DNA of 64,000 nucleotides from the NCBI RefSeq assembly GCF_038397755.1, contig NZ_CP151637.1, forward strand, positions 2,232,001 to 2,296,000, read 5' to 3'. This stretch comes from Microbacterium sp. LWH7-1.2 (GTDB lineage Bacteria > Actinomycetota > Actinomycetes > Actinomycetales > Microbacteriaceae). A program made the translations under genes and the position numbers. Positions 34,924 through 50,852 of this stretch are shown here, in pieces (the first letter of the stretch is position 1; each line of letters opens with the position of its first letter). The notes below the pieces were generated by a model. It saw only the letters and a program-made list of their open reading frames with translations, was not told the DNA's origin and did no database searches.

Positions 34924-34955
34924 CGAAGGGCCCTGGCAGAAGCCAGGGCCCTTCG
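34924..34955. terminator. Bidirectional terminator between DUF3618 operon and rpoC
   Basis: Perfect 14-bp stem (34924-34937 with 34942-34955) with an AGAA loop, lying 26 bases after the DUF3618 stop and 29 bases past the rpoC stop on the other strand. It can serve both convergent units. Confidence 0.8.
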
Positions 34956-34983
34956 TGCGTTCAGGGTCTCGAAGACCCCGGAC

Positions 34984-38856
<3,873 letters not shown>

Positions 38857-38897
38857 TGGTTCTCCTGTGTCGGAAATTCGTTCGTTACCTGGCGCGC

Positions 38898-42395
<3,498 letters not shown>

Positions 42396-42478
42396 GGGGA
42401 TTACCTCCGTGGGCCCGTAGGGCTCGTTTCCTTGTCGTCAGGTGGAGTGCTCCTCATCCCCGAAACCCGCGCGGCACT

Positions 42479-42496
42479 CCTCACGTGAACGTGAGG
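42479..42496 (-). other. Small palindrome in the rpoB leader
   Basis: An 8-bp inverted repeat (42479-42486 with 42489-42496) spaced by only GA, in the untranslated leader of rpoB between the promoter and the start. The two-base spacing suits a protein-binding palindrome better than an RNA hairpin. Confidence 0.3.
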
Positions 42497-42556
42497 GGGC
42501 GCAGGCACAGCCGACCACCATATGAGGGCAGGGGGAATCCAAGAGCGCAAAGACCC

Positions 42557-42585
42557 ATTATACGTCGCACGACGCGCCGTGTCCA
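42557..42585 (-). promoter_or_regulatory. rpoBC promoter
   Basis: On the minus strand TGGACA and a perfect TATAAT are separated by 17 bases. This is the closest match to the vegetative consensus in the window and lies about 160 bases upstream of the rpoB start codon. Confidence 0.8.
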
Positions 42586-42637
42586 GCCGGATTCTTGAAA
42601 AGTTCTGGATGCTGCGGTATAACCCGGTGCGGAACAC

Positions 42638-42671
42638 GACGGCCCTCCCCGGCAGACCGGGGAGGGCCGTC
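42638..42671 (-). terminator. Terminator of the small secreted-protein gene
   Basis: Perfect 15-bp stem (42638-42652 with 42657-42671) with a CAGA loop, 12 bases past the stop of the small secreted-protein gene and upstream of the rpoB promoter, insulating the two units. Confidence 0.8.
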
Positions 42672-42683
42672 GGCGTGGATCGC

Positions 42684-43016
42684 CTATTCTTCGAAGCCGC
42701 CGTTGGGATTGCAGGCCATCCCAGGGCTCGGGACCACGTCCTTCAGTCCGGCGCTCGCGAACATGCCATAGCTCTGGATGCCCTTGTAGCCGTGCTTCTG
42801 GTTGCCCCGCTCCGCAAGAGCATCGTCGTCGAAGCCCGGGGGATTCATCTCGACGGTGTCCTCCGTGTCCTGTCCGGAGAACACGCACGCCGAGTGCGCC
42901 TTCCCCGGCGCCGGGATGTCGTCCCCGTTGCCGTTCACTTCTCCTGCCATCGCGGCTCCGCCGCTGCCGAGCACCAGCCCGATCGCCACGACCGCGCACG
43001 CCAAGGCCTTCTTCAT
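42684..43016 (-). CDS. Small secreted protein of unknown function
   Basis: A 110-residue protein with signal peptide MKKALACAVVAIGLVLGSGG and cleavage near AMA-GEV, leaving about 84 residues. The mature part has two Cys (HSACVFSG and MACNPNGG), which could form a disulphide, and no family I recognise. GGAGGGGAAG at good spacing supports the ATG; a longer upstream reading lacks such a site. It is divergent from the first STAND NTPase gene and has its own terminator. Confidence 0.78.
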   Translation of the reverse strand: MKKALACAVVAIGLVLGSGGAAMAGEVNGNGDDIPAPGKAHSACVFSGQDTEDTVEMNPPGFDDDALAERGNQKHGYKGIQSYGMFASAGLKDVVPSPGMACNPNGGFEE

Positions 43017-43227
43017 CGATCTTCCCCTCCTCGAGATGACGCCCGAGGCCCCGGTTCGGACGGACTGCGTCCCCGTCGACGCCGTCACCGCCGCAACATA
43101 CTCCTGCGCACGCCGACGCGGAAGGGAGGTGTCGGAGCACGTCCGGAACCCGGATGGCGCAGGGCACCCGATACATCGATGCACTGAAACCGTGGCGGAA
43201 TCGCCCAGATCGCGCCAATATATGCAC

Positions 43228-45846
43228 ATGACTGGGGTGGAACACCCCGTGATCCGTACGCCCGACCAGCGGATCCGGGTGTTCGTGAGCTCGACCCTGC
43301 GCGAGCTCGCGGAAGAACGCGAAGCAGTGCGGTCGGCGATCGAGCGACTCCGGCTCGCGCCCGTGATGTTCGAACTCGGCGCGCGACCCCACCCGCCCCG
43401 CGACCTGTACCGCTCCTACCTCGCCCAATCCGACATCTTCATCGGCATCTACGGCGCCAGCTACGGCTGGGTCGCCCCCGACGAGCACGTCTCCGGCCTC
43501 GAAGACGAATACAACCTCGCCCCCGCCGGCATGCCCAAACTCATCTACGTCAAAGACACCGACACCCGCGACGAACGACTCACCGCCCTCATCGCCCGCA
43601 TCCAAGCCGACGACACCGCCGCCTACCTCCACTTCCACAACGCCCAAGACCTCGAAGACCACGTCGCCGGCGACCTCGCCATGCTCCTCGCCGAACGCTT
43701 CGACCAGTCGCGGCGCACCGAGCCGGCGACGGCTGCCGAGATCTCGCTCGCCGCACGCGTGCCCGAGCCGTACACCGAGACGATCGGGCGCGAGGGCGAG
43801 CTCGCCGAGATCCGGGCCCTGCTGGCCGGCGGCCTCCACCGGGTCGTCAGCCTCATCGGACCGGGCGGCATCGGCAAGAGCCGGCTCGCGATCGAGGCGG
43901 CACACGCCAACACCGACCTGTTCCCCGACGGCGTCTACTTCGTGCCGCTCGAGGGCGTGCTCGAGCCGGGACTGCTCCTGCCCACCATCGCGTACATCCT
44001 CGGCGTGCGCGATACCGGCGCGGCCACGCTCGAGGAGCGGATCGCGCAGGCCATCGGCGACCGCCACGTGCTGATCGTCCTCGACAACTTCGAGCAGATC
44101 GTCGACGAGGCGCCCGTCCTGGTGCGGCTGTACTCGCTGGCGCCGCGCGCGTGCTTCCTGGTGACGAGCCGCATCGTGCTGCGCATCCGCGGCGAGCGCG
44201 TGTTCGAGGTCGAGACCCTCGAGACGCCACCGCCCGAGATGCCCGCCACGCTCGCCCAGGCGCAGGCCTCCTCCGCGTGCGTGCTGTTCGCCGAGCGTGC
44301 CGCCTCCGCTCTCCCCGGCTTCCGGCTGACGACCGAGAACGCGGCCGACGTCATCGCGATCTGCCGCCGGCTCGACGGACTGCCGCTCGCCATCGAGCTG
44401 GCCGCAGCTAAGATCCGGCTGCTCTCGCCGCGCGACGTCGCGGAGCGGCTCGGGCACAGCCTCCCGCTGCTGTCGACGTCGGTGCGGGATCTTCCGGACC
44501 GTCATCGCACCATGCGCGCGACGATCGACTGGAGCGTGGGCCTCCTGGCCGCCGAGCAGCGGGCGATGCTCGAGGACCTCGGCGTCTTCGCCGCCCGGTT
44601 CAGCCTCGAGTCCGTCGAGGCGGTGGGCGAGAACCGCTCGTGGGGCACCCAGACGATCGAGACGCTCGCCGCGCTGATCGACGCATCGCTGGTGCAGCGC
44701 ATCGACTCCGGCGGACGGTCGGTGTTCTCGCTCCTGGCGATCGTGCGCGAGTACGCGCTCGAGACGCTCGAGTCCCGCAGGGCGGCGGACGAGATGCGGA
44801 TCGCGCATGCCGACTACTACCTCGATCTGGTGCACCGGGTCGCGCCGCGGCTGCGCGGCGCCGAGCAGATCGACGCCGTCGCCGAACTGGGGCTCGAGGT
44901 GCCGAACCTGCGCGCCGCGGCCCGCCACCTCGTCTCCATGAACCGACTCGACGACGCCGGCGACTTCGCGTGGACGATGCTCCCCTACTGGTGGATCTGC
45001 GGGTACTTCGCCGACGTGCGGCTGTGGATGCTGGAACTGCTCGAGAAGCGGATGCCGCTGACCCCGCGCACGCGCGCGATCGCGACGTTCTTCCCGCTGT
45101 GGGCGGAGCTGTGGCAGCGCCCGAACGATCAGGCGGTGGAGCGCCTCGGCGAGGTCGTGCGGCTGTTCACCGAGAGCGGCGACGAGCAGGCCGCCGCGAT
45201 GGCGCTCGCCGCGAAGGCGTCGACCCGGCTGCAGTCCCCCGACCTCGACGAAGAGGTGTTCCTGGCCGAGATCGGCGAGGCGATCGCGACGCTCCGCGAC
45301 CTCGGCGACAGCTGGGCGGAGTCCCTCGCCGAGACGGTGCTCGGTCAATTCGGCATGCTGCGTCGCGACATCCCGGCAGCCCTCGAGCACCTGGGCCGGG
45401 CGGTCGACATCGCGGACGCCGCCGATGACGCGTTCACCCGCGTCGTCGCGGGCAACAACCGCGCGCGTCTGCGCTTCGTGCTGGGCGAGCGGGACGAGGC
45501 AGAGGAGGAGTTCCTCTTGACGCTGCTGCTCTCGATCCAGCTGCACTTCGTCGACGGCGCCACTTACGGACTCGAAGGCATGTGTGCGATCGCCGCCTCT
45601 CATGGCGACGCGTGGCGCGCCGGCGCCCTGGCGGCCGTGGCGGCGACGATCCGCGAGACGACGGGCATCTACGACATCGAAGGGTTCGCGGTGCACCTCG
45701 CGCCGCTGGAGGCCCTGCGGGCCGTCGACCCGGAGAGCGTCGAGGCCGGGGAGCGCGCCGGCAGGGAGATGGGCCTCGCGGAGGCGATCTCGATCGCGCT
45801 GCCCGACGCCGACGCGGGCGTCCGCGAGAAGGTCCCCTCGTGGTGA
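43228..45846 (+). CDS. DUF4062-STAND NTPase-TPR protein A
   Basis: An 872-residue cytoplasmic signalling NTPase. Order: DUF4062 (about residues 9-150, RIRVFVSSTLRELAEER to DIFIGIYGASYGWV), then an NB-ARC/AP-ATPase-like STAND module with Walker A GPGGIGKS (211-218), Walker B LIVLDNFE (Asp286) and GLPLAIEL, then a winged-helix segment (RATIDWSVGLL) and helical TPR-like repeats to the end. DUF4062 is found next to NTPases of this class in animal NWD1 and TEP1. The start has no ribosome-binding site but an AT-rich patch just upstream, so it may be leaderless. The next gene is a paralogue whose first 460 bases are identical, and their junction overlaps (TGATG). A sensor role in defence or regulated death is inferred; an AfsR-like regulatory role is the alternative. 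Confidence 0.9.
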   Translation: MTGVEHPVIRTPDQRIRVFVSSTLRELAEEREAVRSAIERLRLAPVMFELGARPHPPRDLYRSYLAQSDIFIGIYGASYGWVAPDEHVSGLEDEYNLAPAGMPKLIYVKDTDTRDERLTALIARIQADDTAAYLHFHNAQDLEDHVAGDLAMLLAERFDQSRRTEPATAAEISLAARVPEPYTETIGREGELAEIRALLAGGLHRVVSLIGPGGIGKSRLAIEAAHANTDLFPDGVYFVPLEGVLEPGLLLPTIAYILGVRDTGAATLEERIAQAIGDRHVLIVLDNFEQIVDEAPVLVRLYSLAPRACFLVTSRIVLRIRGERVFEVETLETPPPEMPATLAQAQASSACVLFAERAASALPGFRLTTENAADVIAICRRLDGLPLAIELAAAKIRLLSPRDVAERLGHSLPLLSTSVRDLPDRHRTMRATIDWSVGLLAAEQRAMLEDLGVFAARFSLESVEAVGENRSWGTQTIETLAALIDASLVQRIDSGGRSVFSLLAIVREYALETLESRRAADEMRIAHADYYLDLVHRVAPRLRGAEQIDAVAELGLEVPNLRAAARHLVSMNRLDDAGDFAWTMLPYWWICGYFADVRLWMLELLEKRMPLTPRTRAIATFFPLWAELWQRPNDQAVERLGEVVRLFTESGDEQAAAMALAAKASTRLQSPDLDEEVFLAEIGEAIATLRDLGDSWAESLAETVLGQFGMLRRDIPAALEHLGRAVDIADAADDAFTRVVAGNNRARLRFVLGERDEAEEEFLLTLLLSIQLHFVDGATYGLEGMCAIAASHGDAWRAGALAAVAATIRETTGIYDIEGFAVHLAPLEALRAVDPESVEAGERAGREMGLAEAISIALPDADAGVREKVPSW
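43245..43704 (+). repeat. 460-bp perfect direct repeat, copy 1
   Basis: Identical base for base to 45863-46322, offset 2,618 bases. It covers the whole DUF4062 coding part of NTPase A and begins six codons into the gene. Sequence before and after it differs between copies. Its middle and 3' part favours GAA, AAA, CAA and CGA codons, unlike the flanking GAG/AAG/CAG-rich genes. Confidence 0.95.
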
Positions 45847-48479
45847 TGGGACACGAACGGCCCCCCGTGATCCGTACGCCCGACCAGCGGATCCGGGTGT
45901 TCGTGAGCTCGACCCTGCGCGAGCTCGCGGAAGAACGCGAAGCAGTGCGGTCGGCGATCGAGCGACTCCGGCTCGCGCCCGTGATGTTCGAACTCGGCGC
46001 GCGACCCCACCCGCCCCGCGACCTGTACCGCTCCTACCTCGCCCAATCCGACATCTTCATCGGCATCTACGGCGCCAGCTACGGCTGGGTCGCCCCCGAC
46101 GAGCACGTCTCCGGCCTCGAAGACGAATACAACCTCGCCCCCGCCGGCATGCCCAAACTCATCTACGTCAAAGACACCGACACCCGCGACGAACGACTCA
46201 CCGCCCTCATCGCCCGCATCCAAGCCGACGACACCGCCGCCTACCTCCACTTCCACAACGCCCAAGACCTCGAAGACCACGTCGCCGGCGACCTCGCCAT
46301 GCTCCTCGCCGAACGCTTCGACGAATCCCGTGCGCCCGACGTGCCCGAGACCGGCGCCGCACCGGCGAGCCTGGTCGGCCGGGTCCCGGTGCCCTACACC
46401 ACTACGATCGGCCGCGAGGCCGACATCGACGCGGTGCGCACGCTCCTGGCGCGCGGCACGGATCGCGTCGTCAGCCTCATCGGACCGGGCGGCATCGGCA
46501 AGAGCCGGCTCGCGATCGAGTCCGCCCTGGCCTCTGGCGACCTGTTCCCCGATGGCGTGTACTTCGTCCTTCTCGAGGGCGTGCTCGAACCGGGGCTGCT
46601 GCTGCCGACGATCGCCTACTATCTCGGCATCCGCGACAACGGCGAAGCCGCGCTCGAGGAGCGCATCGCCCACGCCCTCGCGGATCGCCGCGTGCTGATC
46701 GTGCTCGACAACTTCGAGCAGATCGTGGATGCCGCACCCGTCCTGGTGCGGCTCTACACCGTCGCGCCGACGGCCACGTTCCTCGTGACGAGCCGCATCG
46801 TGCTGCGCATCCGCGGCGAGCGCGTGTACGACGTGGCGCCGCTCACGACGCCCGCCGGCGACGGCCCCGCGAGCCTGGATCGCACCACGCGCTCGTCAGC
46901 GGTGTCGCTGTTCGTCGACCGGGCGCGGGCGATCGATCCCCACTTCGATGTGACGCCCGCCAACGCGCGAGATCTCGCGGACATCTGCCGCAGGCTCGAG
47001 GGGCTGCCGCTGGCGATCGAGCTCGCCGCCGCGAAGGTCCGGATCCTGAACCCGGCGCAGATCGCGGCCCGCCTCGAGAAGAGCCTGCCCCTGCTGACGG
47101 CCGCCGTGCGCGATCTGCCCGAACGGCACCGCACGATGCGGGCGACCATCGACTGGAGCGTGAGCCTCCTTCCGCCCGAGCAGCGGGACCTCCTCGAGGA
47201 TCTCGGGGTGTTCGCCACGAGGTTCACGCTCGACGCCGTCGAGGCGCTGGGCCCCGGCCGCCCGTGGGGCGGTCACGCGATCGACGCGCTCGCCGCCCTC
47301 GCGGACGGCTCGCTCGTGAAGCAGAGCGAGCTCGGCGGGCGGCGGGTGTTCTCGCTGCTCGCGATCGTGCGCGAGTACGCGCTCGGACGCCTCAAGGAGC
47401 GTGGCGACGCGGAGCGCGTGCGGCGCGCCCACGCCGACTACTACCGCGGGCTCGTGCAGCACATCGCCCCCGATCTCGGCGGACGCGGGCAGGCCGACGC
47501 CGTGGTGCGGCTCGGCCTCGATCTGCCGAACCTCCGCGCGGCGGTGCGCCACCTCGTCTACACGAACCGGCTCGACGATGCCGGCGACTTCGCGTGGTGC
47601 CTGCTGATCTACTGGTGGATCTCCGGCTTCTTCGCGGAGGTGCGGGTGTGGATGCTGGAGCTCCTCGAGAAGCAGCACGAGCAGCCGATCACACCGCACA
47701 CCCGCGCGATCGCATGGTTCTTCGCGCTGTGGGGCGAGATGTGGCAGCGGCCCAGCGAGCAGGTGGTGGCCGGGCTCGGCGAATGCGTCCGCCTGTTCCG
47801 CGAGAGCGGCGACGAGGATGCGGCGGCGATGGCGCTCGCCGCCCGCGCGACGGCGCGCGTGCAGTTCTCCCACCTCGACACCGACAGAGCCGAGGCCGAG
47901 CTGCGCGAGGCGGTCGTGACGCTGCGGGAGCTCGGCAACACGTGGGCGGAGGCGATCACCGAGGTCTCGCTCGGCAGGCTCGCGTGGGTGCGGGGGTCCA
48001 CCGACGACGCGCTCGCGCACTTCGACCGCGCCACCTCGGTCGCCGAGTCCCGCGGCGACCGGTTCACGACCTCGGTCGCCGGCAACCTCCGCTCGCGGCT
48101 CAACTTCCAGCTCGGCCACATCGACGAGGCAGAGCGCGAGTTCGTGCACACCCTGCTGATCTCGGTCGGACTGCACTACGACGAGGGCGTCGCGTACGGC
48201 CTCGAGGGGGTGTGCGCGGTCGCCGCCGCGCACGGCGACGCATGGCGGGCGGCGGCGCTGGCGGTGGCGGCGGGAGAGATCCGTCGACGCATCGGCATCT
48301 TCGACGTGGAGGCCTTCACCGTCCACACCCCGTACCTCGAGATCCTCCGCGGCCGCGATCCCCAGAGCGTCGCGGCCGGGGAGCTCGCGGGGGCCGAACT
48401 CACCCTCGCCGAGGCGGTGCAGCTGGCGCTCCCCGAGCACGACTTCGAAACCGTCGCCGAGGCGGTGCGCGCCTGGTAG
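45846..48479 (+). CDS. DUF4062-STAND NTPase-TPR protein B
   Basis: An 877-residue paralogue of the preceding gene with the same domain order: DUF4062, Walker A GPGGIGKS (213-220), LIVLDNFE Walker B, GLPLAIEL, winged helix RATIDWSVSLL, TPR-like C-terminus. The DUF4062 domain is identical in DNA; the NTPase is clearly similar; the C-terminal repeats differ more, as expected if they bind different signals. Its ATG overlaps the stop of copy A, so the two should be made together. A hairpin containing the GGATGC motif follows the stop. Both NTPases keep their catalytic residues. Confidence 0.9.
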   Translation: MGHERPPVIRTPDQRIRVFVSSTLRELAEEREAVRSAIERLRLAPVMFELGARPHPPRDLYRSYLAQSDIFIGIYGASYGWVAPDEHVSGLEDEYNLAPAGMPKLIYVKDTDTRDERLTALIARIQADDTAAYLHFHNAQDLEDHVAGDLAMLLAERFDESRAPDVPETGAAPASLVGRVPVPYTTTIGREADIDAVRTLLARGTDRVVSLIGPGGIGKSRLAIESALASGDLFPDGVYFVLLEGVLEPGLLLPTIAYYLGIRDNGEAALEERIAHALADRRVLIVLDNFEQIVDAAPVLVRLYTVAPTATFLVTSRIVLRIRGERVYDVAPLTTPAGDGPASLDRTTRSSAVSLFVDRARAIDPHFDVTPANARDLADICRRLEGLPLAIELAAAKVRILNPAQIAARLEKSLPLLTAAVRDLPERHRTMRATIDWSVSLLPPEQRDLLEDLGVFATRFTLDAVEALGPGRPWGGHAIDALAALADGSLVKQSELGGRRVFSLLAIVREYALGRLKERGDAERVRRAHADYYRGLVQHIAPDLGGRGQADAVVRLGLDLPNLRAAVRHLVYTNRLDDAGDFAWCLLIYWWISGFFAEVRVWMLELLEKQHEQPITPHTRAIAWFFALWGEMWQRPSEQVVAGLGECVRLFRESGDEDAAAMALAARATARVQFSHLDTDRAEAELREAVVTLRELGNTWAEAITEVSLGRLAWVRGSTDDALAHFDRATSVAESRGDRFTTSVAGNLRSRLNFQLGHIDEAEREFVHTLLISVGLHYDEGVAYGLEGVCAVAAAHGDAWRAAALAVAAGEIRRRIGIFDVEAFTVHTPYLEILRGRDPQSVAAGELAGAELTLAEAVQLALPEHDFETVAEAVRAW
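45863..46322 (+). repeat. 460-bp perfect direct repeat, copy 2
   Basis: Second copy of the identical DUF4062-encoding segment, in NTPase B. Because the rest of the two genes has diverged considerably, identity here implies recent gene conversion or cassette replacement rather than a recent whole-gene duplication. A second shared block of about 50 bases surrounds the Walker A motif. Confidence 0.95.
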
Positions 48480-48483
48480 CGGG

Positions 48484-48510
48484 ACGGATGCCGCGGGCCG
48501 CGGCATCCGT
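48484..48510 (+). terminator. GGATGC-motif stem-loop after NTPase B
   Basis: Perfect 12-bp stem (48484-48495 with 48499-48510) with a 3-base loop; each arm contains ACGGATGCCGC or its complement. It starts five bases after the NTPase B stop and probably separates that transcript from the CHAT gene. Confidence 0.6.
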
Positions 48511-48650
48511 GCCTCGGAGGTATCAGGACCCGGCGCGGCGCGCTCTGGTGCGGTGAGGCGTGCGCTCGTATGCTGTGCACCGGACTGCACTCCTCGGATC
48601 ATCAGGTGGCGGTGCTCGTGGGGAACGGGCAGCGGAGCGAGGGGGTCGGG

Positions 48651-50789
48651 ATGACTCTGGTTCCGGATGGGCGGCGCGTCGACGTCGACGCCGACGCCGA
48701 TGCCCTCGAGGTGCGTCTGGACCCGGCCCCGCCCGGCACCGGCCCCGATCAGACGGGCATCATGCTCCTGGCCGACGCCGTGCTGGAAGCGCGAGCGGAC
48801 ACTGTGGCCACGGTGCGCGTGCACGGGTCCGACGACTTCCACTACGCCGTGATCGTCTCGCGCGACTCGGGGGCGGTGCTGGTCCACCTCGAGCCCGACG
48901 GCCACGGGTACTCGGCTCGGATCGCCGTGCGCGGCGGGGAGAGGGTGCACCTCAGCATCGTCGCGAGCGACCTCGAGACGGGGATGGCCGCGCTCGAGGA
49001 GAAGGTCGCGCAGGGCGGCATGGGCGCGACCCCCGCGCCGCCCCTGCCTCAGGCCGTCCCGCCGCCCGACCTCAGCGACATCCTCGGTGGGGGCTTCCCC
49101 GTCGGAGGGCGATCCGCCGGACTCGCACCGCCGCCGATGGCGGCTCCGGCACCGGCACCCGCGCCCCTCCCGGCGCCCGGGCCTGCGGCGCGGCCGGCCG
49201 CGCCGTCGACGGGTGTGGCCGGCGCGGCACCCGTGCCGGCTTTCGTCGACGCGGCGATCCCGTCACGGCTCGTGCAGGAGGTCGAGTTCGAGGCGGTCGT
49301 CCGGGTGTCGCTGCAAGACCTCGTCCCGACGGCGGGCACCGCGCACATCAGGGCTCCGGCGAAGTTCGACCCGACGCGCGAGATCGAGGTGGCGGTGCAG
49401 CTGCGCGGACTCTCCTTCGCCGAAGGGCAGCCGGCGTCGGTCACCACCACTCTGCCCACCTCTGCCGACGAGCCCCGGCGCCTCGTCTTCCGGCTCGTCC
49501 CGCGGGATCCTGGGCGAGGCCACATCACCGTGAAGTTCACGCAGCCGCCGGTGATGGCGACACTCGCCACCCTTGCGCTGAGCGCCCCGATCCTCCCCGC
49601 CGATGCGGACGGCGTCGGCACGGGCGATGCGCAGATGGTCGAGGCATCCGTCGCCGTCCCACCCCGCAGCATCGCCGACCTGCCGACGCTGGCGATCGAC
49701 GAGACCATCGCCGGCGGTGAGAGCGAGCTGGTCATCACCGCGAAGATCGGCGACACCGTGGCGCGCCACACGGCGCACCTGCCCGACAAGGCGGGCTACG
49801 TCGAGCAGATCCACACCGATCTCGCGGGCATCCGCTCCGCGTACGAGGAGGAGGCGAAGGCCGACGTCGAGGCGGCCGCCGCGACCGCCCGACGGGAGGT
49901 GCGGTCCCTCGGCGCGCGGATCGCGCGGGAGCTCCTCGGCGACGAGGTCAACGCCCTGCTCTGGAACCGGCGACGGCGGATCTCGCAGCTCGTCCTGCAG
50001 ACGTCGGGAGAGCTCGACATCCCGTGGGAGATCGTGCACCTGGTGCCGGTGGGCAGCCAGCGTCCCGATGCCGACCGGTTCTTCCTCGGCGACCTCGGGC
50101 TCATGCGCTGGATGTACGGGACGCCCAGGCCCACGGTCATTCCGATCGATCCCCGCCGCGTCGTCGCGATCGCGCCGAGCTACGTCAACCGGCGTCTGCG
50201 CCTTCCGCGCGCTCGCGAAGAGGTCACGATCCTCAAGAAGCTCCTCAAGCGCACTCCGCAGACGGCGGCCGACTCCGCGCAGCTGCGTGCCGCGATCTCG
50301 CAGGGCGAGTTCGACCTCCTCCATTTCGCGGGACACGGCAGATGGCGGGACGTGGCGCCGCTGGGCCAGGAGATCGCGTTCGCCCGCTTCTCGCTGCGTC
50401 GGAACGACGGCTCCGCCTCCTACACGGACTCGGATGCCCGGCGGGACCTGCCCGAGGCAGGCGGCGGCGAGGCGAGGCCGTCCACGCCGTTCGTGTTCCT
50501 GAGCGCGTGCGACGTGGGACGCCTGCGCTCGGGGGCCACCGGACTCGGCGGGTTCGCCGAGGTGTTCCTCCGCGGCGGCGTCGGAGTGTTCATCGGATGC
50601 TCCTGGGCTGTACGCGATGACGTCACCGCCGTGTTCGTCCGCACGTTCTACGAGCACGCGCTGCGCGACGGGGCCACCCTCGGCGAGTCCGTCCTGGCGG
50701 CGCGCCGCGCCGCGCGCGACGCCGGCGACCTCACCTCGCTCGCCTTCACCGTCTTCGCCGATCCCCGCGCGAAGTTCGAACCCCGATGA
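48651..50789 (+). CDS. CHAT-domain Cys protease
   Basis: A 712-residue protein ending in a CHAT domain, a caspase-clan (separase-like) Cys protease fold. The catalytic pair is visible: His562 in LLHFAGHGRW and Cys620 in FLSACDVG, with the usual EVFLRGGVGVFIG and LGESVLAARRA motifs after it. The N-terminal 130 residues form a beta-rich domain I cannot name, then a Pro/Ala-rich linker and an Ig-like domain (about 220-330). The ATG is preceded by GAGGGGG. Downstream, 63 bases away, is a caspase-domain gene in the same direction. CHAT proteases act in several anti-phage systems; here the target is unknown. Confidence 0.9.
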   Translation: MTLVPDGRRVDVDADADALEVRLDPAPPGTGPDQTGIMLLADAVLEARADTVATVRVHGSDDFHYAVIVSRDSGAVLVHLEPDGHGYSARIAVRGGERVHLSIVASDLETGMAALEEKVAQGGMGATPAPPLPQAVPPPDLSDILGGGFPVGGRSAGLAPPPMAAPAPAPAPLPAPGPAARPAAPSTGVAGAAPVPAFVDAAIPSRLVQEVEFEAVVRVSLQDLVPTAGTAHIRAPAKFDPTREIEVAVQLRGLSFAEGQPASVTTTLPTSADEPRRLVFRLVPRDPGRGHITVKFTQPPVMATLATLALSAPILPADADGVGTGDAQMVEASVAVPPRSIADLPTLAIDETIAGGESELVITAKIGDTVARHTAHLPDKAGYVEQIHTDLAGIRSAYEEEAKADVEAAAATARREVRSLGARIARELLGDEVNALLWNRRRRISQLVLQTSGELDIPWEIVHLVPVGSQRPDADRFFLGDLGLMRWMYGTPRPTVIPIDPRRVVAIAPSYVNRRLRLPRAREEVTILKKLLKRTPQTAADSAQLRAAISQGEFDLLHFAGHGRWRDVAPLGQEIAFARFSLRRNDGSASYTDSDARRDLPEAGGGEARPSTPFVFLSACDVGRLRSGATGLGGFAEVFLRGGVGVFIGCSWAVRDDVTAVFVRTFYEHALRDGATLGESVLAARRAARDAGDLTSLAFTVFADPRAKFEPR

Positions 50790-50852
50790 CCGTCCGGATC
50801 CACGCGCACACCACCGCCCACCGCCATCCATCAGCAGACAGGACGTGACACC

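Noticed and set aside
42481..45696. 1,071-codon open frame antisense to the first STAND NTPase
   Set aside because: Translation is compositionally skewed and overlaps a well-supported NTPase on the other strand.
43245..46322. The 460-bp repeat as an insertion sequence or transposon end
   Set aside because: It encodes a complete protein domain in frame in both genes, has no terminal inverted repeats and no transposase.
45584..48556. 990-codon open frame in another phase over NTPase B
   Set aside because: Arg/Pro-rich nonsense typical of an alternate frame; the DUF4062/STAND frame explains the region.
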